Position numbers and translations under genes: made by a program
Shown: piece after piece, positions 40,173-49,514 of the stretch
Position numbering within the stretch: the first letter of the stretch is position 1
Layout: each line of letters begins with the position of its first letter
The notes under the pieces: model-generated
The model's input: only the letters and a program-made list of their open reading frames with translations
What the model was told of the DNA's origin: nothing
Databases searched by the model: none
Assembly (NCBI RefSeq): GCF_016864195.1
Contig: NZ_CP045202.1
Span: 2,015,001 to 2,079,000 of the forward strand
DNA length: 64,000 nucleotides
From: Dechloromonas sp. TW-R-39-2
Lineage (GTDB): Bacteria > Pseudomonadota > Gammaproteobacteria > Burkholderiales > Rhodocyclaceae
Reading direction: 5' to 3'

Positions 40173-40489
40173 AAATAGTAGAGACATTGGCCATTGGCGA
40201 CGTGCTGCCCGGCATGCACATCGCCCAGGCCGTGACTGACGAGGGCGGGCGGGTATTGGTGCCGATTGGTGCTGAAATCAGTGAAAGCATGCTGCACAGC
40301 CTGATTCGGCGTGATGTGGCCGAGGTGACGGTCGAGCGCGACGTCGAGGAGGATCCGGCCGAACGTGAAGCGTACAGGGCGCAACTGGTTGCCCGGCTCG
40401 ATCCCTTGTTTCGCAAGGCCGGCGAAGGGCAGGAAACCCGCATCCTGTATCAGGCCATTCTCGATTTTCGTCTGGAGCATCGTTCATGA
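40169..40489 (+). CDS. Small protein like the N-terminal domain of HD-GYP proteins
   Basis: The 106-aa product begins [52 protein letters not shown]. This is the L-x2-GM beta-rich unit normally found at the start of HD-GYP or HDOD proteins, here as a free protein. The rest is helical. It is tied by ATGA overlaps to the genes on both sides, so it should act in the same pathway, perhaps as an adaptor. Its role is unknown. Confidence 0.7.
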   Translation: MKIVETLAIGDVLPGMHIAQAVTDEGGRVLVPIGAEISESMLHSLIRRDVAEVTVERDVEEDPAEREAYRAQLVARLDPLFRKAGEGQETRILYQAILDFRLEHRS

Positions 40490-41328
40490 CCTTGCTGAAC
40501 CGTGACCAGGTTGTCACCAAGCTCAAGCAGCTTCCTTCTCTGCCATCTGCCGTTTCCGAACTGCTGGCTTCGTTCGGCAACGAGGATGTCGATATCGGTG
40601 AAATTGCCCACAAGATATCGCGTGACCAGGGGCTGACCGCCAGAGTCCTGCGGGTTGCCAATTCTTCGTTCTACGGTTTGCAAAGCAAGGTTGGAACGAT
40701 CAACGATGCGGTGGTTGTGCTCGGTTTCCGGGCGGTACGCAGCATGGTCCTGGCCGTTGGCATGAACAGCGTGCTGCGCGTTGATCAATGTCCGGGATTC
40801 GATGCGCAGGCTTATTTGCGGCATTGCGTCGGTGTTGGTCTGGCGGCACGCAGTCTGGCCCAGTTGACCGGCCATAATCCGGAACTGGCCTTTACCGGCG
40901 GCATCCTGCACGATATCGGCAAACTGGTCCTGGCCTCCAATTTTTCGGCGCAGTACGCTGAAACGCTGGCGTATCGCAAGAAGCACGATTGTTTCATGGT
41001 GCTTGCCGAGCGCGATGTCCTCGGTATGGATCACGCCGAAGTGGGCGGTTTGCTGGCTGAAGCCTGGCGTTTCCCGCCGGCGCTTTATGAAGCGGTGGCC
41101 GAGCACCATGCGCCGGCCGCTTCCGCGGCAGGTTCGCTGGCCGATCTCATCCATCTGGCCGATGCCATGACGCATGGTCTCGGCTTGGCCAATTCGTCGG
41201 ATGAAATGGTCATGCCGGTTGATCCGACTGCCTGGTTACGCCTGGGGCTGAATAGCGAAAAGTTGACCCGTGTATTGACCCAGGTGGTGGCTGATATGGA
41301 TGAAACCTGCCAGGCGCTCAATGCCTGA
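40486..41328 (+). CDS. HDOD domain signalling protein
   Basis: The 280-aa protein is one HDOD domain: LNRDQVVTKLKQLPSLPSAVSELL, SRDQGLTARVLRVANSSFYG, then INDAVVVLGFRAVRSMVLAVG. HDOD resembles HD phosphohydrolases but usually lacks catalysis and takes part in signalling assemblies. An HD-like segment (LHDIGKLVLASNFS) remains. It is coupled to the upstream 106-aa gene and its 3' end overlaps the sensor kinase gene on the other strand by 11 nt. Confidence 0.9.
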   Translation: MTLLNRDQVVTKLKQLPSLPSAVSELLASFGNEDVDIGEIAHKISRDQGLTARVLRVANSSFYGLQSKVGTINDAVVVLGFRAVRSMVLAVGMNSVLRVDQCPGFDAQAYLRHCVGVGLAARSLAQLTGHNPELAFTGGILHDIGKLVLASNFSAQYAETLAYRKKHDCFMVLAERDVLGMDHAEVGGLLAEAWRFPPALYEAVAEHHAPAASAAGSLADLIHLADAMTHGLGLANSSDEMVMPVDPTAWLRLGLNSEKLTRVLTQVVADMDETCQALNA

Positions 41329-42622
41329 CAGGAATACTCAGGCGGGCCAGCAGTCCGCCTGAGGGCGCCGGCAGCAAGTTGAGCTGGCCACCATGCAAAC
41401 GTGCAATGCGTTCGACGATGGCCAGCCCCAGTCCGGTGCCGCTGGCATTGGTGCGTGCGTTGTCGAGCCGTGTAAATGGCCGTTTCAGGCGCTCAACTTC
41501 AGTTGCTGGAATTCCCGGGCCGTTGTCGATGATTTCGATGCGGATTTGGTCGTCGACCGTAGCAGCGTGCAGGCGGATCTCCGTGGCGCCGTATTTCCAG
41601 GCATTGTCGATCAGATTGCCGATCGCTCGGCCCAAGGCGATGGGGCGGGCTGAAATTGTCGGCAGCGACTCGGCTTCGATGGTCAAGTGCCGGCCAAGAT
41701 AACCCTGGCGCTCGCCGATGGTCGTCAAAAGTGCGGCCAGGTCGCAGGTGACAGGCGTCTCGCCGGATTCCGTACGGGCGTAATCCATGAACTGCGAGAT
41801 CACGGTATCCATCTGTTCGATGTCGGAAACGATAGCCTGACGAGCCGTATTGTCAGCGATGCTCATTTCGGCTTCGAGACGTAGTCGGGTCAGCGGCGTG
41901 CGCAAGTCATGCGAAATTCCGGCCAGTACTTCGGAACGATCCTTTTCGTGGCGTGCCAGGTCGTCTGCCATGGTGTTGAAGGCGGAGGCCAGCCGGGAAA
42001 GTTCTTCGGCGCCGTTTTCCGGCAACGGCGTCGGAATCAGGCCGCGTCCAACAGCTTCGGCTGAACGGGCCATGGCCTTGAGCGGCCGGCTGATGCGCGA
42101 AGCAATCAACCAGGCAACGCCAAGAGCCAGGATGAAGGCCAGCGTTCCCCAGATCAGCCAATGTCCGGCGATATTGCGTGCCGCTCGTTCGCTGGGCAGA
42201 ACCAGCCAGTATTCTTCATCATCGTGCTCGTCGAGCCGGAAACTGATCCAGAAACCGTTGACGCCGTCGACGCTGGCGGCAATCCGGGTGTGCGGGCCGA
42301 GTCTGGCGCTCAGTTCGCGTTGCAGCAGGCGGACAAAACGGTGGTCCGGCATGGTTTCGATCTCGTCCTCTGGTTCCGCCGGCAGCAGGCGAATTCCTTC
42401 ACGCGTCGAAAACTCATTGAACAGGCCCAAGCGTTTTTCAGGTGCGGCAGCGAAAAGTGATGCGCGGATCAGGTTGACCGCGGAAGCGGCCAGTTGCGCG
42501 GTTTCGCGCGCTCGTGGTTCAGCCTCGATATAGCGAAAAAGGCTGAGCCAGGCAGCGGTGGTCAACAGGACCAGCGTTGCCAGCAACAAAAAGGTACGGG
42601 CCAGCAGGGTGCGTGGCATCAT
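41318..42622 (-). CDS. EnvZ-type sensor histidine kinase
   Basis: The 434-aa membrane kinase has two transmembrane segments (about 10-30 and 150-172), a periplasmic sensor part, HAMP, the dimerisation domain with the phosphoacceptor His in GISHDLRTPLTRLRLEAEMS, and an ATPase domain with N, G1 (DNGPGIP) and G2 (GTGLGLAIV) boxes. It overlaps the response regulator gene by 4 nt. The layout matches EnvZ/OmpR osmosensing pairs. The ligand is unknown. Confidence 0.92.
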   Translation of the reverse strand: MMPRTLLARTFLLLATLVLLTTAAWLSLFRYIEAEPRARETAQLAASAVNLIRASLFAAAPEKRLGLFNEFSTREGIRLLPAEPEDEIETMPDHRFVRLLQRELSARLGPHTRIAASVDGVNGFWISFRLDEHDDEEYWLVLPSERAARNIAGHWLIWGTLAFILALGVAWLIASRISRPLKAMARSAEAVGRGLIPTPLPENGAEELSRLASAFNTMADDLARHEKDRSEVLAGISHDLRTPLTRLRLEAEMSIADNTARQAIVSDIEQMDTVISQFMDYARTESGETPVTCDLAALLTTIGERQGYLGRHLTIEAESLPTISARPIALGRAIGNLIDNAWKYGATEIRLHAATVDDQIRIEIIDNGPGIPATEVERLKRPFTRLDNARTNASGTGLGLAIVERIARLHGGQLNLLPAPSGGLLARLSIPVRH

Positions 42623-43347
42623 GCCTCGCGACTGGTGCCGTCCGGAACGAAAACGTAACCGAATCCCCAGACTGTTTGCAGGTAGCGCGGTTGGGTCGGG
42701 TCGCTTTCGATCAGTTTGCGCAGGCGCGATACCTGAACGTCAATCGCCCGATCGAACGGCCCCTGTTCGCGGCCACGCGCCAGCGTCATCAGTTTGTCGC
42801 GCGATAGCGGCTGGCGCGGGTGATGCAGCAAGACCTTGAGAACAGCGAATTCGCCGGTGGTCAGGGGCAGGGATTCCTCGCCGCGCTTGAGTGTTCGTGC
42901 GGCAAGATCGACTTCGATGTTGCCGAAACGGATCGTTTCACTTTCTTCGTCGGGGGCGCCTGGCGGGCGGTTGCCCTGGCGACGCAGCACGGCGTGAATG
43001 CGGGCGAGCAGTTCGCGCGGGTTGAAGGGCTTCGGCAGATAATCGTCGGCGCCCATTTCAAGTCCGACGATGCGGTCGACTTCGTCACCCTTGGCCGTCA
43101 GCATGATGATCGGTGTCTGGTCGCCGGTGCCGCGCAGGCGGCGACAGATGGTCAGGCCGTCTTCGCCGGGCATCATCAGGTCGAGCACGATCAGGTGAAA
43201 ATGCTCACGACTGCGCAGTTTGTCCATCTGCTGTCCATCGGCCACGGCCTTGACCTCGAAACCTTGTTCTCCCAGGTAGCGGGTCAGCAGTTCGCGCAGG
43301 CGGGTGTCGTCGTCGACAACAAGTATGTGGTTGCTGTTTTCGTTCAT
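42619..43347 (-). CDS. ompR: OmpR-family response regulator
   Basis: The 242-aa regulator has a receiver domain with the acidic pair (VVDDD), the phosphoacceptor Asp in LIVLDLMMPGEDG, Thr/Ala switch residues and Lys in YLPKPF. A winged-helix DNA-binding domain follows, ending in SDPTQPRYLQTVWGFGYVFVPDG. The ATG at 43347 gives the usual OmpR length; an earlier ATG at 43359 is possible. It is paired with the downstream EnvZ-like kinase. The name is based on similarity to the OmpR/EnvZ pair and is not proof of the same targets. Confidence 0.85.
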   Translation of the reverse strand: MNENSNHILVVDDDTRLRELLTRYLGEQGFEVKAVADGQQMDKLRSREHFHLIVLDLMMPGEDGLTICRRLRGTGDQTPIIMLTAKGDEVDRIVGLEMGADDYLPKPFNPRELLARIHAVLRRQGNRPPGAPDEESETIRFGNIEVDLAARTLKRGEESLPLTTGEFAVLKVLLHHPRQPLSRDKLMTLARGREQGPFDRAIDVQVSRLRKLIESDPTQPRYLQTVWGFGYVFVPDGTSREA

Positions 43348-43506
43348 GCTGCGAAGCATAAATGCAGAAAGTGAATGAAGCGAGTCAATTGGTAACAAGG
43401 CATTGCCCAGGCCGGTCATGAAACATTTTCTTACAAATAACCGTTCTTGCCCGTCGGTTGGCGATGGACAATGACAAGCACTGGATCACCGTACAAAGCC
43501 ATCGCC

Positions 43507-43836
43507 ATGAAACGCCGTTCCATTCCCCTGATTCTGCTGCTTCTGAGCCTGCTTGGCTCGGCTGACAGCGTCTGGGCGCAAGGCTACTGGCGGGAGCTAC
43601 CGCCCGATGAACGCCGTCAAATGCGTCAGCAAATGCGCGAGCACTGGCGTGAGTTGCCACCGGAGGATCGGCAGCGCTGGCGCGAACAACGCCAAGAGCG
43701 CCGGGAAAGTTTTCAGCAAATGGCACCGGATGATCGTAGTCGTTTGCGTGACGAGTTACGCAGCCGCCGGGAAAGTCCCGATGGCGGTTCGCAGCGTCAT
43801 GGACCGCAAAACAGCTTGGGTGGCAATCGCTATTAA
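43507..43836 (+). CDS. DUF3106-type secreted protein
   Basis: The 109-aa product has a signal peptide (IPLILLLLSLLGSADSVWA) and an Arg/Glu-rich mature part with repeats of the type YWRELPPDERRQMRQQMREHWRELPPEDRQRW. These resemble the DUF3106 family, whose members are periplasmic and of unknown role. It is transcribed away from the ompR gene. The ATG at 43507 is preferred over 43447 because of the signal peptide. Confidence 0.75.
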   Translation: MKRRSIPLILLLLSLLGSADSVWAQGYWRELPPDERRQMRQQMREHWRELPPEDRQRWREQRQERRESFQQMAPDDRSRLRDELRSRRESPDGGSQRHGPQNSLGGNRY

Positions 43837-43970
43837 CTCCGGCTTCAGCATTCGCAAGATGTTCCGCTCGCCTTTGGGGATAGCGCTGGGCTTGGACTGA
43901 CGGGTGTTGCGACCGCAGGCTTTTGCCTGAAATCCTGAGCGCCAGGCGGCATGCCGGGCTGAAGCTCCGG

Positions 43971-43976
43971 TAAAAT
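43971..43976 (+). promoter_or_regulatory. -10-like TAAAAT close to the tsaB start
   Basis: TAAAAT ends 8 nt before the tsaB ATG, with no SD between. If it is the -10 element the transcript would begin at or near the ATG. A matching -35 is not seen. Confidence 0.35.
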
Positions 43977-43984
43977 ATCCGTCT

Positions 43985-44674
43985 ATGCTTATCCTTGCTC
44001 TGGAAACCTCGACTGAACTTGGTTCGTGCGCCCTTTGGCGCGACGGTGAAATTACCGAGCGAATTTGCCCGCTGGGTCGTTCGCACTCCGAAACCTTGTT
44101 GCCACTGGTGCGCGAGTTGCTGGCCGACGCTGGCTTGAAGCTGGCGCAACTCGACGCGATCGCTTTTGGGGCCGGCCCCGGTGCATTCACCGGGTTGCGC
44201 GTGGCTTGTGCTGCCGCACAAGGCCTGGCCGTAGCGGCCGATCTCCCGGTGATCCCCGTTTCCAGTCTTGAAACCATGGCCGCAGCGGTGGGCGCCGAGC
44301 GCGTGCTGGCCCTGCTTGATGCGCGTATGGGCGAGGTTTACGCCGGGTGTTATCAGTTGGCCGACGGGAAATACTCGCTGCTGGGCGATATTCGCGTTTC
44401 CCCACCAGCCGAACTTGTTTTTCCGGCAGGAGCCGGCTGGCTGGCGTGTGGCAATGGCCCGGAAGCCTATCCGCTTTTGCAGCAAGGGCTCGACGATGCC
44501 GACATTCCTGTGCGCCGTGGCGTCATGCCGCAGGCGGCTATTCTGGCTCACTTGGCAGCCGAACGGGCCGAGCGCGGCGAATGGATCGGTGCGGCGGATG
44601 CCGCGCCGCTTTATGTGCGCAACAAGGTGGCCAAAACAGTAGCCGAACGCTTGAGCGAGGGAGGGCGGGCATGA
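43985..44674 (+). CDS. tsaB: tRNA t6A biosynthesis protein TsaB
   Basis: TsaB is the ASKHA-fold partner of TsaD in formation of N6-threonylcarbamoyladenosine at tRNA position 37. The 229-aa protein has LALETSTELGSCALW, HSETLLPLV, and GPGAFTGLRVACAAAQGLA, and lacks the metal-binding His motifs of TsaD, as expected. It overlaps rimI (ATGA), a frequent pairing. Confidence 0.95.
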   Translation: MLILALETSTELGSCALWRDGEITERICPLGRSHSETLLPLVRELLADAGLKLAQLDAIAFGAGPGAFTGLRVACAAAQGLAVAADLPVIPVSSLETMAAAVGAERVLALLDARMGEVYAGCYQLADGKYSLLGDIRVSPPAELVFPAGAGWLACGNGPEAYPLLQQGLDDADIPVRRGVMPQAAILAHLAAERAERGEWIGAADAAPLYVRNKVAKTVAERLSEGGRA

Positions 44675-45132
44675 GCGAAGTGATGTTTTCTGCCGAATTC
44701 TTTCCGATGAATGAGCGCGATCTCGATAGCGTCGCTGCGCTTGAAGCATCGTTGCAGGCGTTCCCCTGGTCGCGGGCCAATTTTGCCGATTCGCTGGTGG
44801 CGGGGCATAGCGTCTGGGTATGTCGCCTGGGCGGCGATCTGGTTGGCTTCTCGGTCGTCATGTCGGTGATTGATGAAGCGCACTTGCTGACGATCGGCAT
44901 TGACCGTCGTTACCAGGGGCAGGGTTACGGGGGGCGGATGCTTCGTCATGCGATGGAAACGGCTCGACTGGGCGGAGCGGGGAAACTGTTTTTGGAGGTT
45001 CGTCCATCGAATGAGCGTGCGGTTGCCTTGTACCGCCATTTCGGGTTTCGCCAGATCGGTTTGCGCAAGGGGTATTACCCGGCGGTCGATGGACGTGAGG
45101 ATGCACTGATTTTTGACAAGGATCTGGCATGA
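44671..45132 (+). CDS. rimI: Ribosomal protein S18 alanine N-acetyltransferase RimI
   Basis: RimI acetylates the N terminus of ribosomal protein S18. The 153-aa GNAT protein has the acetyl-CoA-binding IDRRYQGQGYGGRMLRHAM and the SNERAVALYRHFGFRQIGLRKGYY core. The ATG at 44671 overlaps the tsaB stop; longer extensions into tsaB are not used. Its 3' end overlaps the next gene by 4 nt. Confidence 0.93.
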   Translation: MSEVMFSAEFFPMNERDLDSVAALEASLQAFPWSRANFADSLVAGHSVWVCRLGGDLVGFSVVMSVIDEAHLLTIGIDRRYQGQGYGGRMLRHAMETARLGGAGKLFLEVRPSNERAVALYRHFGFRQIGLRKGYYPAVDGREDALIFDKDLA

Positions 45133-45935
45133 GCCTGAGCCGCGAGCAAATGCTGGCCGAGATGGGCATTACGCCACGCTGGGTGCTGCGTGAGGACTCT
45201 CCGTTGCGGCCGGCGGCAGTGCCCGATCAGCCTGATCAGTGCACTGTTGTTGCCGAGCCTGTCCCGGTTTCCGTGAGCGCACCTGAAGTAGCTGTTCCGG
45301 TGGCCATGCCGGTTTCTCGCAAGGCGCCGCAGGTGTCGCCATCCAGTGTCGCGGTCGACGGTCTGGATTGGCCGGATTTGGCTCATACGGTGGCCAACTG
45401 TCGTGCCTGTACCTTGTGCGAGCAGCGCAAGCAGGCCGTGCTGGGCGTTGGTGACCTCAATCCTGACTGGCTGTTCGTTGGTGAAGGGCCTGGCGCCGAT
45501 GAGGACGTCAAGGGCGAGCCCTTTGTCGGCCAGGCCGGCAAGTTGCTTGATGCCATGCTGGCATCGCTCGATATTGCACGCGGCAACAAGGTTTATATCG
45601 CCAATGCCGTAAAGTGCCGTCCGCCCGGCAATCGAACGCCGGAAGCAGGTGAAATGGCCAGTTGCCGGCCATATCTTGAGCGCCAGATCGCACTGCTCAA
45701 ACCCAAAATCATCGTTCTGCTGGGCAAGGCTGCGGTACATGCCGTGCTTGGCGAGGACAAATCGCTGGCATCGTTACGTGGCCAGCCATTCGAGTATGGC
45801 GGTGTGCCTGTGGTGGTGACTTATCACCCGGCCTACCTGCTGCGCAATCTTCCCGAAAAGGCCAAAGCCTGGGAAGATTTGCTGTTTGCCCGTCGAATCC
45901 TGCGTCAGGCCGCTTCGCCGAACTTGCCGTTCTAG
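45129..45935 (+). CDS. Family 4 uracil-DNA glycosylase (Fe-S type)
   Basis: This enzyme removes uracil from DNA and carries a 4Fe-4S cluster. In the 268-aa protein the ligands Cys91, Cys94, Cys163 and Cys179 keep the spacing of the Thermus UDGa family. The motifs GEGPGADED and [13 protein letters not shown] are intact. The first 80 residues are a Pro/Val-rich extension with no recognised fold. It is coupled to rimI (ATGA). Confidence 0.93.
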   Translation: MSLSREQMLAEMGITPRWVLREDSPLRPAAVPDQPDQCTVVAEPVPVSVSAPEVAVPVAMPVSRKAPQVSPSSVAVDGLDWPDLAHTVANCRACTLCEQRKQAVLGVGDLNPDWLFVGEGPGADEDVKGEPFVGQAGKLLDAMLASLDIARGNKVYIANAVKCRPPGNRTPEAGEMASCRPYLERQIALLKPKIIVLLGKAAVHAVLGEDKSLASLRGQPFEYGGVPVVVTYHPAYLLRNLPEKAKAWEDLLFARRILRQAASPNLPF

Positions 45936-45961
45936 GCGCTTAGGAAGGTCTCGGGGCGTGA

Positions 45962-47227
45962 CTAGTGGTGAGTGCTGTCATCAAGATGCTGGACATCATC
46001 ACGCAGCGCCTGATTAGCAAGATGGCGTTGCCGGATGAGATACATCAGGCCGCTGACACAGATGCCGAAGAGCGTCACAACCCAGTAGATTGACAGGTTC
46101 ATCTTGATCATCAGGTAATACAAGCCGGTCATGATCAGGATGGAAATGTTTTCGTTGAAATTCTGAACGGCGATCGAATGGCCTGCGCCCATCAGGATGT
46201 GGCCGCGATGCTGGAGCAGTGCGTTCATCGGCACGACGAAGAAGCCCGACAACCCACCAATCAGGATAAGCAGGGGAACGGCCAGCCAGAGGCTGTGAAC
46301 GAAATTCATCACCAGAACGATCAGGCCCATGGCGATACCGAGCGGGATGACGCGAACGGATTTTCTCAGGGTGATGAATTTCGCCGCAATGATCGCTCCG
46401 GCAGCGACGCCGACCGCAACAACACCTTGCAGCATCGATGCTTTTGACAAGTCAAGATTGAGGGCGACTTCCGACCATTTGATGACGATGAACTGCAGGG
46501 TCGCGCCGGCCCCCCAGAAGAGCGTGGTGACTGCCAGTGAAATCTGGCCGAGCTTGTCGCGCCAGAGCAGGGCAAGGCAGTGATTGAATTCATGAATCAG
46601 GAAGAGCGGATTTTTCTTCAGCTGCTTGTGGTCTACGCCGGTATCCGGGACGTAAAGGTTGAAGATCGAGGCCAGAATGTAGAGCACGGCAACGATGCTC
46701 AAGGCCATTTCGCCGGTGGTGTCCACCCCGGTGTCAATCAGCGGGAAATCAAAGGCAAGCAGATGCTGGGCAATATCAGGCCGGATCAGCGTGCCGCCGA
46801 TAACGACGCCAAGGATGATCGCTCCGACGGTCAGACCCTCGATCCAGCCATTGGCAACGACCAGCAGGCGGGCTGGCAGGTATTCGGTGAGAATGCCGTA
46901 TTTGGCCGGCGAGTAGGCCGCGGCACCGAGGCCGACGACGGCGTAGGCAAGCAGTGGGTGAGCACCAAAGAACATCATGCTGCAACCGGCAATCTTGATC
47001 CCGTTGCTGATGAACATGACGCGCCACTTGGGCATCGAGTCGGCGAAGGCGCCAACGAAGGCGGCCAGCAGGACGTAGGAAACGGTGAAAAAAGTTTTGA
47101 GCAATGGCTCGTATTCGCTCGGTGCGTGCATTTCACGCAGCGCAGCAATAGCAGCAATGAGCAGGGCATTGTCGGCCAGCGCGGAAAAAAATTGCGCGGC
47201 CATGATGATATAGAAGCCGAAAGGCAC
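45962..47227 (-). CDS. lplT: Lysophospholipid transporter LplT-type (MFS)
   Basis: The 421-aa MFS protein has 12 predicted membrane segments and the family N terminus FGFYIIMAAQFFSALADNALLIAAIA, with AFADSMPKWRVMFISNGIK in loop 2-3. LplT flips lysophospholipids inward for re-acylation by Aas. No aas gene is in the window, so the role is by homology only. Confidence 0.87.
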   Translation of the reverse strand: MPFGFYIIMAAQFFSALADNALLIAAIAALREMHAPSEYEPLLKTFFTVSYVLLAAFVGAFADSMPKWRVMFISNGIKIAGCSMMFFGAHPLLAYAVVGLGAAAYSPAKYGILTEYLPARLLVVANGWIEGLTVGAIILGVVIGGTLIRPDIAQHLLAFDFPLIDTGVDTTGEMALSIVAVLYILASIFNLYVPDTGVDHKQLKKNPLFLIHEFNHCLALLWRDKLGQISLAVTTLFWGAGATLQFIVIKWSEVALNLDLSKASMLQGVVAVGVAAGAIIAAKFITLRKSVRVIPLGIAMGLIVLVMNFVHSLWLAVPLLILIGGLSGFFVVPMNALLQHRGHILMGAGHSIAVQNFNENISILIMTGLYYLMIKMNLSIYWVVTLFGICVSGLMYLIRQRHLANQALRDDVQHLDDSTHH

Positions 47228-47411
47228 AGGAACTCTTGTCTCGTTATGACTTTGGTGCAGGGTTATACCACGGTTTTGGCAGGATGCAAGGCTTGCCGAG
47301 CGGTGAGTTGTTCAACACGGTTCAAAGTCTGTCGCACACCATTTGATGTACCGCAAATTGCTGGCGCTGCGGCAGGATGCCTGGCTGGCGGGATTGCCGC
47401 GGTCGACATTC

Positions 47412-47431
47412 GATCAAGGCCAATTTTGATC
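47412..47431. other. Inverted repeat in the lplT-LysR intergenic region
   Basis: GATCAA-N8-TTGATC lies 90 bp upstream of the LysR gene in the 293-bp divergent gap. It might be a LysR-type operator, since the divergent layout is typical. It is not an FNR box because the half-sites face outward. The rest of the gap shows no clear promoter or RNA. Confidence 0.3.
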
Positions 47432-47520
47432 TTGCAATGGTGATTCTGTGGTCACTTCGCGGGCTCTTGTGATTGAATAGCGGGCGCGCCCGATGCGCGT
47501 ATTCACGAGGAGATTCAGCC

Positions 47521-48423
47521 ATGGCCGATCGGCGTTTGCAGGTTTTTCATGCCGTAGCCAAGCACTTGAGTTTTACCCGGGCGGCCGATGCCTTGTTCAT
47601 GACCCAGCCGGCGGTTACTTTCCAGATCAAGCAACTGGAAGAACAATTTGCCACGCGTCTCTTCGAGCGCCGCCACGGCAGCATTTCCCTGACGCCGGCC
47701 GGCGAGCTGGTGCTGGGTTATGCCGTCAAGATCCTTGCGTTGTCGGACGAAATGGAAACCCGCCTGTCGGAAATGACCGGCGAAATGCGTGGCCCCTTGC
47801 TGGTTGGCGCCAGTACGACGATTGCCGAATTCATGCTGCCGCGCGTCCTTGGCGAATTCAATGCGTTGTATCCCCAGGTTCGGGCCCGACTGATCGTTGC
47901 CAATTCGGAAAGTATTGAAGGTCGTGTTGCCGAACATACACTGGATGTCGGCCTGATTGAGGCGCCGGCCAAAATCGCCGGTTTGAGCAGCCAGATCTGT
48001 TGTGAGGATGAGTTGCAGGTGATTTGTGCCCCGGACTATCCTCTGGCCGATAAAAAATCGGTCACTCCGCGCATGCTGGCCGATTACGAATATATCTCCC
48101 GCGAGCCGGGCTCCGGGACGCGTGAAATTACCGATGATTACTTTCGTCGCAACAAGGTGGCGCCGGAAGGGCTCAAGGTCCAGATGGAACTTGGCAGCCC
48201 GGAGGCGCTCAAGGGCGTTGTATCCACCGGGCTCGGTTTTGCCATCGTCTCGCGTGCCGTGGTCGACAAGGAAACACAACTGGGCGTGCTTGCTTCGGTT
48301 CCTCTCGATCCACCGCTGACACGCAGTCTCTATCTGGTTCATCCGAACGACCGTTTCCAGTCCCGGGTGACCGGCACCTTTATCGAATTTGCCAAGAGCA
48401 AGCTGAAAGAACTGGCTTCATGA
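47521..48423 (+). CDS. LysR family transcriptional regulator
   Basis: The 300-aa protein has the N-terminal HTH (MADRRLQVFHAVAKHLSFTRAADALFMTQPAVTFQIKQLEEQFATRLFERRHG) and a periplasmic-binding-like effector domain. Sequence resembles CysL/CbbR-type regulators. The effector is unknown. The ATG at 47521 follows AGGAG. It is divergent from lplT and overlaps alr (ATGA), so it could control either. Confidence 0.88.
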   Translation: MADRRLQVFHAVAKHLSFTRAADALFMTQPAVTFQIKQLEEQFATRLFERRHGSISLTPAGELVLGYAVKILALSDEMETRLSEMTGEMRGPLLVGASTTIAEFMLPRVLGEFNALYPQVRARLIVANSESIEGRVAEHTLDVGLIEAPAKIAGLSSQICCEDELQVICAPDYPLADKKSVTPRMLADYEYISREPGSGTREITDDYFRRNKVAPEGLKVQMELGSPEALKGVVSTGLGFAIVSRAVVDKETQLGVLASVPLDPPLTRSLYLVHPNDRFQSRVTGTFIEFAKSKLKELAS

Positions 48424-49514
48424 AAACATCTCGTCCGATCCGTGCCCGAATCTCTCCGGAGGCCATTCGTCACAATTACCAACTGGCCAAAAAAATCGCG
48501 CCCGCCTCGAAAGCCTGGGCGGTGATCAAGGCCAATGCCTACGGCCATGGTCAATGGCGTGCCGTCGAGGCATTGCGCGAGGTGGCTGACGGTTTTGCCG
48601 TGCTTGAGTGCGAAAACGCGCTGGCTTTGCGTGAAGCCGGCATCACGCAGCCGATTTTGCTGCTTGAAGGGTTTTTCAGTGCGCGTGATGTTCGCGCGGT
48701 GATCGAGCATCGTTTGACGACAGTCATTCATTGTGCCGAGCAACTTGAGATGCTGCTCGGTTCGGCTACATCGGAAACCCGCCTTGATATCTGTCTCAAG
48801 CTGAATACGGGGATGAATCGTCTGGGATTCGATGCGCCGGGCTTGCAGGCAGCGCTCACGGTGCTAGCTGGCTTTCCCGGCATTGCGGTCACCTTGATGA
48901 GTCACTTTGCCGAAGCCGATGGTGAGCGGGGTATCGATTGGCAGTTGGAGCGCTTCGCAGCCATGGCCGGAAACTGGCCGGGGCCGGTTTGCCTGGCGAA
49001 TTCGGCGGCCATTCTGCGCCATCCGGGAAGCCATACCGACTGGGTCCGGCCAGGCATCATGCTTTATGGTGCCAGTCCGTTTGATGATCAAACTGCGGTT
49101 GAGCTTGGGCTGAAGCCGGCAATGGCGCTGGAAAGTGCCATCATCGGTATCCAGAACCTGCTTCCGGGAGATCGGGTCGGTTATGGCGGTAGTTTTACTG
49201 CGAACCAGCCGATGCGCATTGGTATCGTTGCTTGTGGGTATGCCGATGGTTATCCGCGGCATGCGCCCAGCGGTACGCCGATGCTGGTCATGGGCCAGCG
49301 GACGCGGACCGTCGGCCGGGTTTCGATGGATATGATGGCCTGCGACCTGAGTCACATCCCAGCGGCCGGTCTCGGTTCGCCGGTGACGCTCTGGGGGCGC
49401 GGCATTGCCGGCGAGTTGCCGGCTGACGAGGTTGCTGCGGCAGCCGGTACGATTGCCTACGAACTGTTTTGTGCACTGGCATCCCGCGTGCCGGTCAGCG
49501 TTGGGGATATTTGA
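48420..49514 (+). CDS. alr: Alanine racemase
   Basis: Alr makes D-alanine for peptidoglycan. The 364-aa PLP enzyme has the Lys in WAVIKANAYGHG, the RVGYGGSF segment with the catalytic Tyr, and the SMDMMACDL phrase. It overlaps the LysR gene, and its stop is directly followed by radA. Confidence 0.95.
   Translation: MKTSRPIRARISPEAIRHNYQLAKKIAPASKAWAVIKANAYGHGQWRAVEALREVADGFAVLECENALALREAGITQPILLLEGFFSARDVRAVIEHRLTTVIHCAEQLEMLLGSATSETRLDICLKLNTGMNRLGFDAPGLQAALTVLAGFPGIAVTLMSHFAEADGERGIDWQLERFAAMAGNWPGPVCLANSAAILRHPGSHTDWVRPGIMLYGASPFDDQTAVELGLKPAMALESAIIGIQNLLPGDRVGYGGSFTANQPMRIGIVACGYADGYPRHAPSGTPMLVMGQRTRTVGRVSMDMMACDLSHIPAAGLGSPVTLWGRGIAGELPADEVAAAAGTIAYELFCALASRVPVSVGDI

Noticed and set aside
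43385..44749. Minus-strand open frame spanning the DUF3106 and tsaB genes
   Set aside because: It covers real genes on the plus strand and has no domain of its own.
47412..47431. GATCAA-N8-TTGATC as an FNR site
   Set aside because: FNR boxes read TTGAT-N4-ATCAA; here the half-sites face the wrong way and the spacer is longer.
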